Positions 1 to 11,269 of a stretch of 64,000 bases of DNA are shown here, one piece after another. This stretch comes from Aralia elata (lineage: Eukaryota > Streptophyta > Magnoliopsida > Apiales > Araliaceae). The notes beneath the pieces are model-generated. The model worked only from the letters and a program-made list of their open reading frames with translations, was not told the origin of the DNA and searched no databases. The stretch spans positions 100,316,433 through 100,380,432 of the forward strand of contig CM068384.1 in assembly GCA_034770075.1 (NCBI GenBank), in the 5' to 3' direction. How positions within the stretch are numbered: the first letter of the stretch is position 1; the number at the start of each line of letters is the position of its first letter. A program made the translations under genes and the position numbers.

Positions 1-1550
1 CTCACTCGTTTTAACTTCTTTTTAAATGATTCCAACTAGGTTTTGTTCTTAATTACCCATATATTACCAGAAGAGTTAAAGTCCCAAAAATAATTTATAA
101 ATTTCAAAATGTGCAATTTATTCGAACAAGTCACGTTCTAACCGTCGGTAAAAATTATTTCAAGCTTTTTGCTAGACTTTTCTTCCTAAACCCATACCAT
201 TACATATTTAAACTATATGATATCCTATACAAACATATGTAGCAAGATTCTAGGCATTTAAAACTTGAACTTAACATATTATTAATAAAACATATTAAAT
301 CATTATTTCTTAGTACCTAGGTTTAAATCATGAGTTAAGCATTCTTTTAAATAATGTAGATCTAACAAAATGAAACCTAGATCCATACATACTTCATTCC
401 TTTCATGGGCATCAAGAAATAAACATTTAAAACCCCAACACAAATAACTAGGGTTTGAAATAGATGAAGATCCATACCTAGATTTAATGGCTATTCTTCT
501 CTTCTTTCCAAAGTAGGTTGTAAATGGAGATGACATAAACAACCAAGATCTTCTCCTTCTTCTTCAAGGTTTGGACACCACCTTCTCTTTAATCTCTCAA
601 GATTTGTTCTTGCCTTTCACCAAACTCTCTCTAACACTCTCTCAAGGTTTTAGAAAAATGAAGATACAAATGACCACTCTTTAGCCTATTAACTAAATAA
701 AAAGCAAGAACACCTATACTTGCCATCATGAAGCTAGTGAAAGACTTGTGTCATTAGGTGGCTAGTTGACACCTTAGGAAGCTATGTGACACCATAGGTA
801 GCTACTATATCAAGTCTACAATTTCAACTTCCAAGACAACTAGTTACTTAATTAAATTAGGACTTTGAAAAGCAATTACCTCTCTTTCTCTTTAGTTGCA
901 CGACAAGGAGGGGAAATTTGTCCCAAAAATGTTGTCCTACTAGTTTCTTTAAATAATAAATTAATGTTACACCTTTAATTTATCAAGTGGCTATGTTTTG
1001 GACCACACATTAAATACCATTGGGCTTCCAATTTAAATAATTAGGCTAATAAAATCCAAATCTATTTAATACAATATTGGGTCATTTAATTTAACCCAAT
1101 GATTGATTAATTAATTTGTCACACTATTAATTACTATATCCATGACCAAATAAATAATTTGTCTTAGTTCCTTAATTAAATAAGTTAACCAATTAGTAAT
1201 TGATTACAAATTGGACTATTAAATTTTATTATTCAATGTGACAATATTCTCATTAATTAATACTTTTATTAATTAATTTACTCAATTCAATATACTAACT
1301 ATATTCAATTTACTTGCATGATTAATTAGTAATTACTTTATCAATTTAATTGATATTAAACCTTAGGGCTTGTTCATTAATTTAACTATACTATTAGTGA
1401 CTCCCTTTATTCAACTTAAATCAATTCATCACCTCGTCACGTAGGCTACCAATATACACAAAGGTTCAAATAAGCACACAAACTAACTCATTAAAAATTA
1501 AATTTATATATTTAATTAATAACGACGTTTAAAATTTCACGGGCATTACA
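1..1550 (-). repeat. 3' LTR of the gypsy element (partial)
   Basis: Matches 9718-11269 almost base for base. The first ~2.6 kb expected from the other copy lie left of the window. It ends with CACGGGCATTACA at 1550, directly beside the polypurine tract. Confidence 0.93.
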
Positions 1551-1561
1551 TCCCTCTCCCC
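1551..1561 (-). other. polypurine tract (plus-strand primer) of gypsy element
   Basis: The minus-strand sequence GGGGAGAGGGA abuts the 3' LTR, as expected for the plus-strand DNA synthesis primer. Confidence 0.85.
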
Positions 1562-1597
1562 TTATAAAAATTCCGTCCTTGGAATTGCAAAATAGGG

Positions 1598-2806
1598 TTA
1601 CTTGAATAGAAACGGGTAATTCGCTTTCATCTTCTCTTCGAGTTCCCACGTAGCTTCTTCGACTGCGTGATTCCTCCAGAAAACCTTGACGGAATAGATG
1701 ATCTTATTCCTTAGTTTCTGTTCCTTCCTATCGAGTATCTGGACGAGAACTTCCTCGTACGATAAGTCCTTCTCGACTTGGATTGGTTCATAAGAGATAA
1801 CGTGCTTGTAGTCTGGTTTATACGGTCACAACACTGACACATGAAACACGTTGTGAATGTGCTCAAGTTCAGGAGGTAACGCTACCTCGTACGCCACTTC
1901 GCCGATCCGCCTCAAAATCTCGAACGGTCCTATGAACCTAGGGCTCAATTTGCCCTTCTTTCCAAAACGGATCTTCCCCTTCCAGGAAGATACCTTCAAA
2001 AACACAAAGCTACCAACTTCAAAGTCCCTCTTCTGACGATGTAAGTCAGCATATTTCTTCTGGCGATCTTGAGCTGCTACAAGACGATTTCTGATCAGTT
2101 GTACTGTATCTGAAGTCTGCTGCACCATCTCAGGTCCCAGCAGTCTTCGCTCTCCAACCTCGTCCCAACACATCGGGGTTCGACATTTCCTTCCATATAG
2201 CGCTTCGTACGGTGGCATGCCGATGCTAGCGTGATAACTATTATTGTAAGCGAACTCTACCAATGGCAAGTGATCATCCCAGCTGCCACCTAAATTCATC
2301 ACGACTGCTCGAAGCATATCCTCTAGAGTCTGAATTGTCCGCTCGCTCTGACTATCAGTCTGAGGATGATACGCCGTACTCATCCTCAACTGTGTTCCCA
2401 TTCTTTCCTGTAGACTTCTCCAAAAATTTGACGTGAAGCGCGGATCTCTGTCAGACACAATAGATACCGGCACTCCATGTCGCGATACTATCTCCTTCAC
2501 GTACAGCTTCGCTAATTGCTCCAATTTGTACCTAATCTTGATCGGTAGAAAATGGGCAGACTTGGTCAAACGATCTACGATTACCCAGATAGCATCTAGA
2601 CCCTTCTGTGTTGTCGGAAGTCCCACCACAAAATCCATTGTGATGTGCTCCCATTTCCACTCGGGAATCTCTAAAGGTTGCAACAATCCGCTCGGCCGCT
2701 GGTGCTCCGCCTTAACCCTCTGGCAAGTTAAACACCGGCTGACGTATTCTGCAACTTCTCCTTTCAAATGCGGCCACCAATAATGCTGACGAAGATCTTG
2801 ATACAT
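1598..2806 (-). pseudogene. gypsy integrase with C-terminal chromodomain, interrupted
   Basis: This is the integrase part of pol. The HHCC zinc-binding region starts just upstream (HP..STK, then CLTCQ), followed by the core with MDF, the second Asp in SIVSDRD, and Glu in QSERT, so all three catalytic acidic residues are visible. After the core comes the GPF-like module (IGPFEIL) and, in the same frame past a TGA stop at about 1826-1828, a chromodomain-like tail (DLSYEEVL, then VFWRNH..EEATWELE) ending at a TAA at 1598-1600. The chromodomain directs insertion to marked chromatin in this family. A second nonsense codon (TAG) separates this ORF from the RT/RNase H ORF at about 2852. Both stops look like single-base changes. 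Confidence 0.88.
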
Positions 2807-2851
2807 CTTGGTGCTACCCGGATGTACCGAAAATCTCGTATTGTGGGCCTC

Positions 2852-4471
2852 CTACAATATTTCCTCCCTCAAGTCTGGTACGTATGGTATCCAGATTCTT
2901 CCCTCGAACCTCAGCAGCCCTGTGCTGTCAACCTTGAACTTCAATGTTTTTCCCTCCGATAGTTGTTTCTTAATAACAAGGCACTCTCCATCAAATTCTT
3001 GAGCCTCCTTTATCTTATCCAGCAAAGTCGGACCTGCTGTTACGGTAAATAGTACTTCGTCCGTCTCCATCGGATACTTAACCTCCAATTCCAGACGTTC
3101 AAAGTCCTTTATCAATTCCTCTTGAACTGTCAGCTGCATCAATTTCACCTTGCCTTTTCTACTTAAGGCATCAGCCACTACATTCGCTTTGCCCGGATGG
3201 TACAGAATTTCACAGTCGTAGTCCTTGATCAATTCTAACCATCGGCGCTGCCTCATGTTCAGCTCCTTTTGAGTGAAGATATATTTCAGACTTTTGTGAT
3301 CTGTATATATCTCGCACTTCTCCCCGTATAGGTAGTGCCTCCAAATCTTCAAAGCGAATACTACTGCTGCTAACTCCAGGTCATGAGTCGGGTATCCCTT
3401 CTCATAGTCCTTTAACTGATGTGAAGCGTACGCAATGACCTTGCCATGTTGCATTAGCACACAATCAAGACCTTTGTGTGAAGCATCACTGTACACTACA
3501 AAACCTCCAGTGTCGTCTGGTAAAGCCAACACCGGTGCTTTGCTAAGTCTCTTCTTCAGCTCCATGAAACTTTCCTCGCACTTTTCCGTCCAAACGGACT
3601 TTACCGTCTTTCTGGTTAGATTGGTCAACGGCGATGCTATCTTCGAAAAATCCTGGATGAATCTCCGATAGTATCCCGCCAACCCTAGGAAACTCTTGAT
3701 CTCCGTCGGCGTCTTCAACTGCTCCCAATTGATAACGGCTTTCACCTTTGCAGGGTCTACCAAAACGCCATCCTTGTCAATGACGTGTCCTAGAAACTGC
3801 ACCCTCTGCAACCAAAATTCACACTTCAAAAATTTTGCGTACAGTTTCTCCCTTCTTAACGTCTCCAAGGCAATCCTTAGGTGTTCAACATGTTCTTCCT
3901 CGGACACTGAATACACCAAGATGTCATCGATGAATACTACTATGAACTTGTCCAAATATTGCTTGAACACTCTGTTCATCATATCCATGAATGTCGCTGG
4001 TGCATTTGTCAATCCAAATGACATTACCAGAAACTCAAAATGCCCATAACGAGTCCTGAATGCCGTCTTCGGGATATCCTCTTGTCTCACCTTTAGTTGA
4101 TGATAACCCGTTCTCAAATCAATCTTTGAAAAATATTTCGCTCCCTTGAGTTGATCAAACAGATCGTCTATTCTGGGCAGCGGGTATCTATTCTTAATCG
4201 TGACTTTGTTCAATTCGCGATAGTCGATGCAAGGCCTCATCGAACCATCCTTCTTCTTTACGAACAGAACTGGCGCTCCCCATGGTGACACGCTCGGTCT
4301 GATATAACCCTTGTCTAATAGTTCCTGCAATTGGACCATTAGCTCCTTCATTTCTACCGGTGCCATTCGATACGGCGCCTTCGATATTGGTGCGGCTCCC
4401 GGCACCAAGTTAATTACAAATTCTACCTCCCTATCCGGCGGCAAATCCCGGAATTTCATCTGGGAAGACAT
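2852..4471 (-). pseudogene. gypsy reverse transcriptase and RNase H
   Basis: A 539-residue open frame holds the RT fingers and palm: SPWGAPVLFVKKKDGS at about residues 60-75, FSKIDLRTGYHQ, and the catalytic box VVFIDDILVYS at about 180. RNase H follows (VVYSDASHKGL; IYTDHKSLKYI; NVVADALSRK). The catalytic residues look intact. It begins in a different frame from the protease ORF it overlaps (4431-4471), so a frameshift near 4450 probably splits the original polyprotein, and it ends at a TAG before the integrase zinc-binding region. Confidence 0.9.
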
Positions 4472-5027
4472 CTGTGAATTCCCTTACGACAGGTATCTGA
4501 CTCAGTTCGCCCTCGACTCGACGAGTATCAACCACGTGAGCCAAATAACCTATACAACCCTTCCTCAGAAATCTCTTAGCTTGCATCATCGTTAGACAAC
4601 AAGATTGTCTCGGCGATTTACTACCATATAATACTATCTTCGACTTATTAGAAGTCTTCAGGTGTACATACTTCTTCTTACAGTCGATGACTGCTCCGTG
4701 AATCGATAACCAATCCATTCCAAGGATCACATCGAACTCCCCCAAACGAATCGGTATCAAATCCACGCTGAGCTTAAATCCTCGCAACTCGGCACAACAA
4801 TTCCTATGAATGCATTCTACGGGGATAATTTCCTTGTTTGTTACTTTTACGTTCATAGGGTATTCCAACTTTTCACGAGGTAAGTCTAACCGTTTAACAA
4901 ATTCTTCGGAAACAAAAGAGCAGGTAGCACCCGAATCGAATAACACATAAGCATTTATATCATTGATTGGGATGATACCTGACACCACGTCCTTGGACCC
5001 CACAACATCCTTCCTTGTGATCATCAT
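4431..5027 (-). pseudogene. gypsy retropepsin-like aspartic protease segment
   Basis: The frame carries the aspartic protease active site AYVLFDSGATCSFVS at about residue 30 and the second hydrophobic strand DVILGMDWLSIHGAVIDC, typical of Ty3/gypsy proteases. The C-terminus runs into the linker before RT and loses frame where the RT ORF starts. The N-terminal side joins almost directly to the gag remnant: the expected CCHC zinc knuckle and linker are absent, which suggests a deletion near 5030-5055. Confidence 0.85.
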
Positions 5028-5054
5028 GGCTTTTTTGATCTTGGTTGTGCTTTG

Positions 5055-5732
5055 TTAACGCTTCATTTCCTCCTCGGCAACGATTGCTTCCTTAAGTAAC
5101 GTAGGAAATGTGTTGATCTGTAAAACCACAACCTTACTATATGCCCAGGGCTTCAACCCTTGATCAAATCTCTTCGCTCGCCTAGCTCCGGTGTCCACTT
5201 GGTGTGGATCAAACCTTGCTAGTTTGTTAAACTTCGTTGCGTACTCTGCTACTGACATATCATCTTGCTTCAGATCCAAGAACTTTATCTCCATACTTGC
5301 CTACGTGCTTTCTAGAAAGTAATTTTTTTGAAAAACAACTCCTTAAAACGAGTCCACGCAGTCGCGCCTTCCCCAGCTCGGCTTCTATTCGCCTTCCACC
5401 AGTAATTTGACTCACCCTTCCTCATGAAAGTGGTAAACGAAGTCTTCTGTTCCTCGGTCACTCTTGCGACCTTGAAAACTTTCCCCATTTTTTTCTACCC
5501 ATGTCTGGGCTTCACTCGAATCCATATTCCCACGAAACTCCGGTGGTCCTAGTAATTTGAAACCCGTAAAGTTCGCCATGTGATTTCATGGCCAAACAAC
5601 TGCAATGGCTGGTCTTCCTTGCATCGTTTCCTCTAACAAGTTCGCAAAGGTCCTCTTGGGGTCAGTCTGACCCTCCTCGTTATTCACTGACTCTTCCACC
5701 CTCGTGTATCGGGGTTGTCTCCTTGACGACAT
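5055..5732 (-). pseudogene. gypsy gag remnant, frameshifted, no zinc knuckle
   Basis: The probable start is the ATG at 5732 (MSSRRQPRYTRV). Downstream, in shifting frames, are gag capsid features of plant Ty3/gypsy: a PPEFRG box near 5545, a WWKANR stretch, and at 5055-5294 VAEYATKFNKLARF followed by the conserved F..GL.P block. At least two frameshifts separate these pieces. The CCHC nucleocapsid motif that should follow is missing, so this copy could not make a complete Gag. Confidence 0.8.
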
Positions 5733-5849
5733 TGTTTGTTCTAAACAAAACCTTACATAAATCCTTCTTGTTTTACACATCGTGCAAAATTCTACTGATG
5801 TTATCATTTAAGAGTCAAGGCACAAATCGATCACAATCAATCATGTAAT

Positions 5850-7105
5850 AATAATACCACATTTATATTCATATACCCCTTAGTGTGTCAAACACTTATA
5901 ATTCCGGCATATTCCTATAAATGTTAACTATCCCATTAAGACACAAAAGATGGGATTAATAAGAACTGCATTCCCCTAGATCTGAAAAGTGGGGATGTAT
6001 CATCATCATATCAACTCAAGGCACCTTTAGTAAATACTAATAAGCTCATCTTAGTACCTCGTACTACTTACATCATATAGCATTCCTGATATCCACTTAT
6101 CCCTCTGTTACTAACAACAAGATGGGATTCACATAACTACTCCACAACTTACACAAAGTTAGGACTTACAACAGATATACTGCTAGCTGTACAAAAACTG
6201 AGATTCACATTTCTTACATGCATAGATATACTAGTACATATACATTGAATACTATTCTTCATTCATTATGACTCACAAAGGTCTTATAACTCTCAGACTT
6301 AACCTTTCTTTCTTTCATTTCCTCCACATATTCCTTATATCGGGCTCCAATTGATCCTCCTTAGAAATTTCTATTATCTCATCATTCAGTTCCATCTCTA
6401 GATACTTTTTCCAGATCAAACACTAAATCTACCCTTGGTTCATTTCTTATAATCTCTCTGTTGTCTCTCCTTTCTAATCATCAAAACAATCTAAATTGCC
6501 ATCAGTCATCTCTTAATTTGTTTTTTCATATAACATCATTCATCTCAATACTCTCAACTTTTGCTTAACAACTCTATATGAGTCCATTACCTTTGTCTCA
6601 CCTGGCATTCCACCATAAAGCTTAATAACTTAACTAACACTTCAAAATATCGATATATTCATTATTTATCGAATCAATCATTTTCTTCTTGCAAACCTTA
6701 ACCCAACAGATTCTAAGGTACCCTCTCTTCATCACAAAGAAACTCCATACCACATCACTCCAATATCTTATCTAATGAATAACCACAAAAATTGATCAAT
6801 AGTCACAAAATTGATCAATAGCATCAAATGATTAATTTAATTACCTCGAATATCTATAACTCCAGCTTACAATGGATCGTCCATACTTAATGGTCTTCAC
6901 TTTACCATATTATCTCATCAATACACATTCCTCAAATTATCCATAAGCTTAATAACACCAACGTATGATCCAAATCCTCAATTTTAATATCATAATAAAT
7001 TTCTACCCAAAAATAACTCTATATGAGTTTTATCCCCTTATATTCCTCTATATTCTCTTAGGTTATAGCCTAAGGACTCTTTCTCCTAAGGGTTATAACC
7101 TATAA
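5850..7105 (-). other. 5' leader of gypsy element (no ORF)
   Basis: About 1.25 kb of AT-rich sequence between the primer-binding site and the gag start. It has no coding signal on either strand. A comparable leader precedes the primer site of the other gypsy element (38540-39687); the two share a GGTTATAGCCTAAGG-type block just before the primer site. Confidence 0.6.
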
Positions 7106-7116
7106 CTTTGATACCA
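7106..7116 (-). other. primer-binding site (tRNA-iMet type)
   Basis: On the minus strand, TGGTATCAAAG begins three bases after the 5' LTR edge. Plant initiator-tRNA primer sites read TGGTATCAGAG, so there is one mismatch. Confidence 0.85.
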
Positions 7117-7442
7117 ACCTGTGACGCCCCCAAATTCGGGTCTCCAAGTACCCGGATCCGGTCATCACGATCCAATACAACCATCCACCTCTAACAACAT
7201 ATGGTAACTAAAATGCGGAATATAATAAACATACGTTGTTCATTACAAAGGTGTTACTAGTCCCAGAATACAATAACCTTAAACACTTACACAAATCTAT
7301 ACCCTAAATAAATATCAGGGTTTAAATTACATTAACAGTAATGAACTACACATAAATTTAAAATCTGCTACATGAAGTCTATTACTTCATCTTTTCTTTC
7401 CCTTTGTTCTTCCCTGACGTCTCGGGTTTAGCTGCAATGAAG

Positions 7443-7511
7443 TCATGATATAGCAAGGATGAGCAACGAGTTTGCTCAAGTTTAAAGTAAAACAATAAGG
7501 ATATATCATGA
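7443..7511 (-). promoter_or_regulatory. conserved stem-loop in LTR U5/R region
   Basis: An outer inverted repeat TCATGATATA/TATATCATGA (7443-7452, 7502-7511) encloses an inner stem GAGCAA/TTGCTC (7461-7466, 7472-7477). The same structure occurs at 38139-38210 and 40002-40069 in two other LTRs. A function as a leader RNA element is inference. Confidence 0.5.
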
Positions 7512-8394
7512 CGAAAGGGATATAGAAAGAGATTTCAACAATAGAATTATCAGAAGCAATAACAATAAATGCTTTTAGAACAATTGGTAGTCAAATAGAC
7601 TTTGAACAATAACTTCCAAAGGAGTCAATAGCTAGTTGACCCTCTGGTTACTGGCTACAGAATAAGTACTTGAGGGGATCAGCCTCGCGTACGCTATGTG
7701 TATGCATAACATTTAACTCTGCTATTTGTACCTTATATACGGTACCTGGGGTACTCCCCTATAATAAAAGGGGTGTTCATATAGTCTAAGAATCCTTGCC
7801 ATTGATTGGTTCGGATAGCTTTTATAAATTCTCACATACTTGCCTGACCGAACAAGGGTTAAGACTTAACCATGAATAGTTCATAACTTTCTGAACTTAA
7901 ATAAATATACGAATTCAAATGCACGAGTGCGAATGTCAATAAATACATAGATGTGGAATAATTTTAAAAGTAATTAAACCACTTAAAGCATGCTTGGAGA
8001 TAAGATTCAGGCTTAAAGAATAACTTGCAATATATACCTTTTTGCACAAATTAAAAATAGTGCATAAGGTTTAGAAATTTGCTCAATGTAAAAGTTGAGT
8101 AAGATAGAACTTGCATTCAATATATTGAAAGAATGAAGTTAGGGAACTTGCAACAATTAAAGTTTCGGGATAGAGAACTTGCCTGTCTGCTCAGCTACAA
8201 ATAATTCTAGCTTTAATTAATTGGCTTTGAAGGACCTAACATTGATAAAGTCGATCTATCAATTAGCATTGCGTAGTTGTATATCGATACGCTTACTTAT
8301 GCTATTTATTTAGCAAATGAGCAACTCACATAACACACATAAGTTAATAAACTATCATTAATCATATAAGACACTTAATTGATCTTTAGGTTGA

Positions 8395-9260
8395 TGATTT
8401 AATTAATTAACAATATTTTTCTTAAGTACTAAACACTTATTAAACCCTTAAACAATTAATTATAATTGTTTAATTAATGTGTTATTTAAACTTTTTTTAT
8501 TTTATTAATTCTATCTTCATTTAATTACTATTTAATATTAGTTAAATAGTAATTAATTAATTACCTTTAGTTATTATTTAATAATAAATAATAACTAATT
8601 ATATTTACATATTATTTGAATAATCAAATTATTAGTCGTATTTGTCTTTAATTATTAGTTAATAATCCTTATTTATTATTTATGATAATAAATAATTAAT
8701 TTATTAGTCTATTATTATTTAATATTAATTAAATAATAATTAATTTAATTGTATTGGTATTTAATTACTATTTAATATTAATTAAATAATTATTACCCCT
8801 TATTTATTATTTAATCTTAATTAAATAATAAATAATTAATTTATTAAATTTATTTTCCTTAATTATTATTTAATTAACATTGAATAATAATTAATTATTA
8901 TCCTTATTTATTATTTATTATTAAATAATAAATAATTAATTTATTAACTTTTATGTTAATTGAATAACATTTAAATGAGTAATTATCATTATTTATTACT
9001 TAATCTTATTTAAATAATAAATAATTAGTTTATTAATTTAAACACTATTTAATAATTATTTGATATTAATCAAATAATAATAGATTAATTATTTAGCCCC
9101 ATTTATTATTTAATCTTAATTAAATAGTAAATAGTTAGTATATTATCACTAATTCTATTTAATTATTACTTAATATTGATTAAATAATAATTAAATAGTT
9201 AATTACACTTAAACAATATTTAATTAGTTTAATAATCAATTAGTAGTATTAACCTTTATC
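8395..9260. repeat. AT-rich palindromic tandem array inside LTR
   Basis: Irregular repeats of a unit like TTATTTATTATTTAAT..ATTAAATAATAAATAATTAAT, each nearly self-complementary. A related array lies in the solo LTR at 36010-36960. Confidence 0.75.
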
Positions 9261-11269
9261 GTTTAATAATTTTTAAATGATTTAAATAGGTTTTAATCAC
9301 TAATTAAACTAAACACCACTTAAGTACACTGAAAAATTACCAAATAAATATGATAATATTCTACATGATTTTAGAAAAATTTGGGTCCCCAAACGGGGTC
9401 GCCGGAACTGGCTGGAATAGTGCCGAACCGGTCGCCGGAAAATTGCGCCGGTTCGGTGAATAGTGAACCGGAAGGGGGTTTTGGTATTTTCGGACTTTTT
9501 TTCCAGATTTAGGGTCCTTAGCGAAAACTTGAATAACTTGAGATCTATAACTCCGATTGAGGTCCAGTCAGACTCGTTAGACTCGTATCTTTCCGAACTA
9601 CAAGATTCCATCATCAAAATACAAATTTGGACAAGTTTTGTACACTAAAATCAGCCCGAAAGTGGACTGTTCATACATGTTTTCCATCAACGGGGTGTTT
9701 TGGTTAAAAATCCATAACTCACTCGTTTTAACTTCTTTTTAAATGATTTCAACTAGGTTTTGTTCTTAATTACCCATATATTACAAGAGAATTTAAAGTC
9801 CCAAAAATAATTTATAGATTTCAAAATGTGCAATTTATTCGAACAAGTCACGTTCTAACCGTCGGTAAAAATTATTTCAAGCTTTTTGCTAGACTTTTCT
9901 TCCTAAACCCATACCATTACATATTTAAACTATATGATATCCTATACAAACATATGTAGCAAGATTCTAGGCATTTAAAACTTGAACTTAACATATTATT
10001 AATAAAACATATTAAATCATTATTTCTTAGTACCTAGGTTTAAATCATGAGTTAAGCATTCTTTTAAAATAATGTAGATCTAACAAAATGAAACCTAGAT
10101 CCATACATACTTCATTCCTTTCATGGGCATCAAGAAATAAACATTTAAAACCCCAACACAAATAACTAGGGTTTGAAATAGATGAAGATCCATACCTAGA
10201 TTTAATGGCTATTCTTCTCTTCTTTCCAAAGTAGGTTGTAAATGGAGATGACATAAACAACCAAGATCTTCTCCTTCTTCTTCAAGGTTTGGACACCACC
10301 TTCTCTTTAATCTCTCAAGATTTGTTCTTGCCTTTCACCAAACTCTCTCTAACACTCTCTCAAGGTTTTAGAAAAATGAAGATACAAATGACCACTCTTT
10401 AGCCTATTAACTAAATAAAAAGCAAGAACACCTATACTTGCCATCATGAAGCTAGTGAAAGACTTGTGTCACTAGGGTGGCTAGTTGACACCTTAGGAAG
10501 CTATGTGACACCATAGGTAGCTACTATATCAAGTCTACAATTTCAACTTCCAAGACAACTAGTTACTTAATTAAATTAGGACTTTGAAAAGCAATTACCT
10601 CTCTTTCTCTTTAGTTGCACGGCAAGGAGGGGAAATTTGTCCCAAAAATATTGTCCTACTAGTTTCTTTAAATAATAAATTAATGTTACACCTTTAATTT
10701 ATCAAGTGGCTATGTTTTGGACCACACATTAAATACCATTGGGCTTCCAATTTAAATGATTAGGCTAATAAAATCCAAATCTATTTAATACAATATTGGG
10801 TCATTTAATTTAACCCAATGATTGATTAATTAATTTGTCACACTATTAATTACTATATCCATGACCAAATAAATAATTTGTCTTAGTTCCTTAATTAAAT
10901 AAGTTAACCAATTAGTAATTGATTACAAATTGGACTATTAAATTTTATTATTCAATGTGACAATATTCTCATTAATTAATACTTTTATTAATTAATTTAC
11001 TCAATTCAATATACTAACTATATTCAATTTACTTGCATGATTAATTAGTAATTACTTTATCAATTTAATTGATATTAAACCTTAGGGCTTGTTCATTAAT
11101 TTAACTATACTATTAGTGACTCCCTTTATTCAACTTAAATCAATTCATCACCTCGTCACGTAGGCTACCAATGTACACAAAGGTTCAAATAAGCACACAT
11201 ACTAACTCATTAAAAATTAAATTTATATATTTAATTAATAACGACGTTTAAAATTTCACGGGCATTACA

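Larger units (their letters stand above)
1..11269 (-). mobile_element. Ty3/gypsy chromovirus LTR retrotransposon (left LTR truncated by window)
   Basis: Long terminal repeats at 1-1550 and 7120-11269 flank a minus-strand gag-pol. Both LTR copies end in GGGCATTACA on the + strand, and the complete copy starts TGTGACGCCCCC, giving TG..CA ends. A tRNA-iMet-type primer site lies at 7106-7116 and a polypurine tract at 1551-1561. Domain order on the minus strand is gag, protease, RT, RNase H, integrase, chromodomain, which defines a chromovirus (Tekay/Del-like by the long LTR; clade is my inference). About 13 differences in 1.55 kb of LTR suggest a fairly recent insertion, yet the coding region has stops, frameshifts and a deletion. 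It sits inside the Mutator element to the right; the 5 bases after it are GTGCT, but the matching left TSD is outside the window. Confidence 0.93.
7120..11269 (-). repeat. 5' LTR of the gypsy element, complete (4150 bp)
   Basis: Runs from TGTGACGCCCCC to GGGCATTACA on the + strand. It contains a conserved stem-loop (7443-7511), a ~0.87-kb AT-rich palindromic array (8395-9260) and a GC-rich block at 9385-9480. The small ORF at 10045-10260, also present in the other LTR, has no recognisable domain and I do not call it a gene. Confidence 0.93.

Noticed and set aside
303..542. 79-codon ORF in the LTR (repeated at 10045-10260)
   Set aside because: Same LTR sequence twice, no domain, and a one-base indel changes its end.
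2433..4595. Plus-strand ORFs across the gypsy pol
   Set aside because: Antisense shadows of clearly recognisable RT, RNase H and integrase frames.
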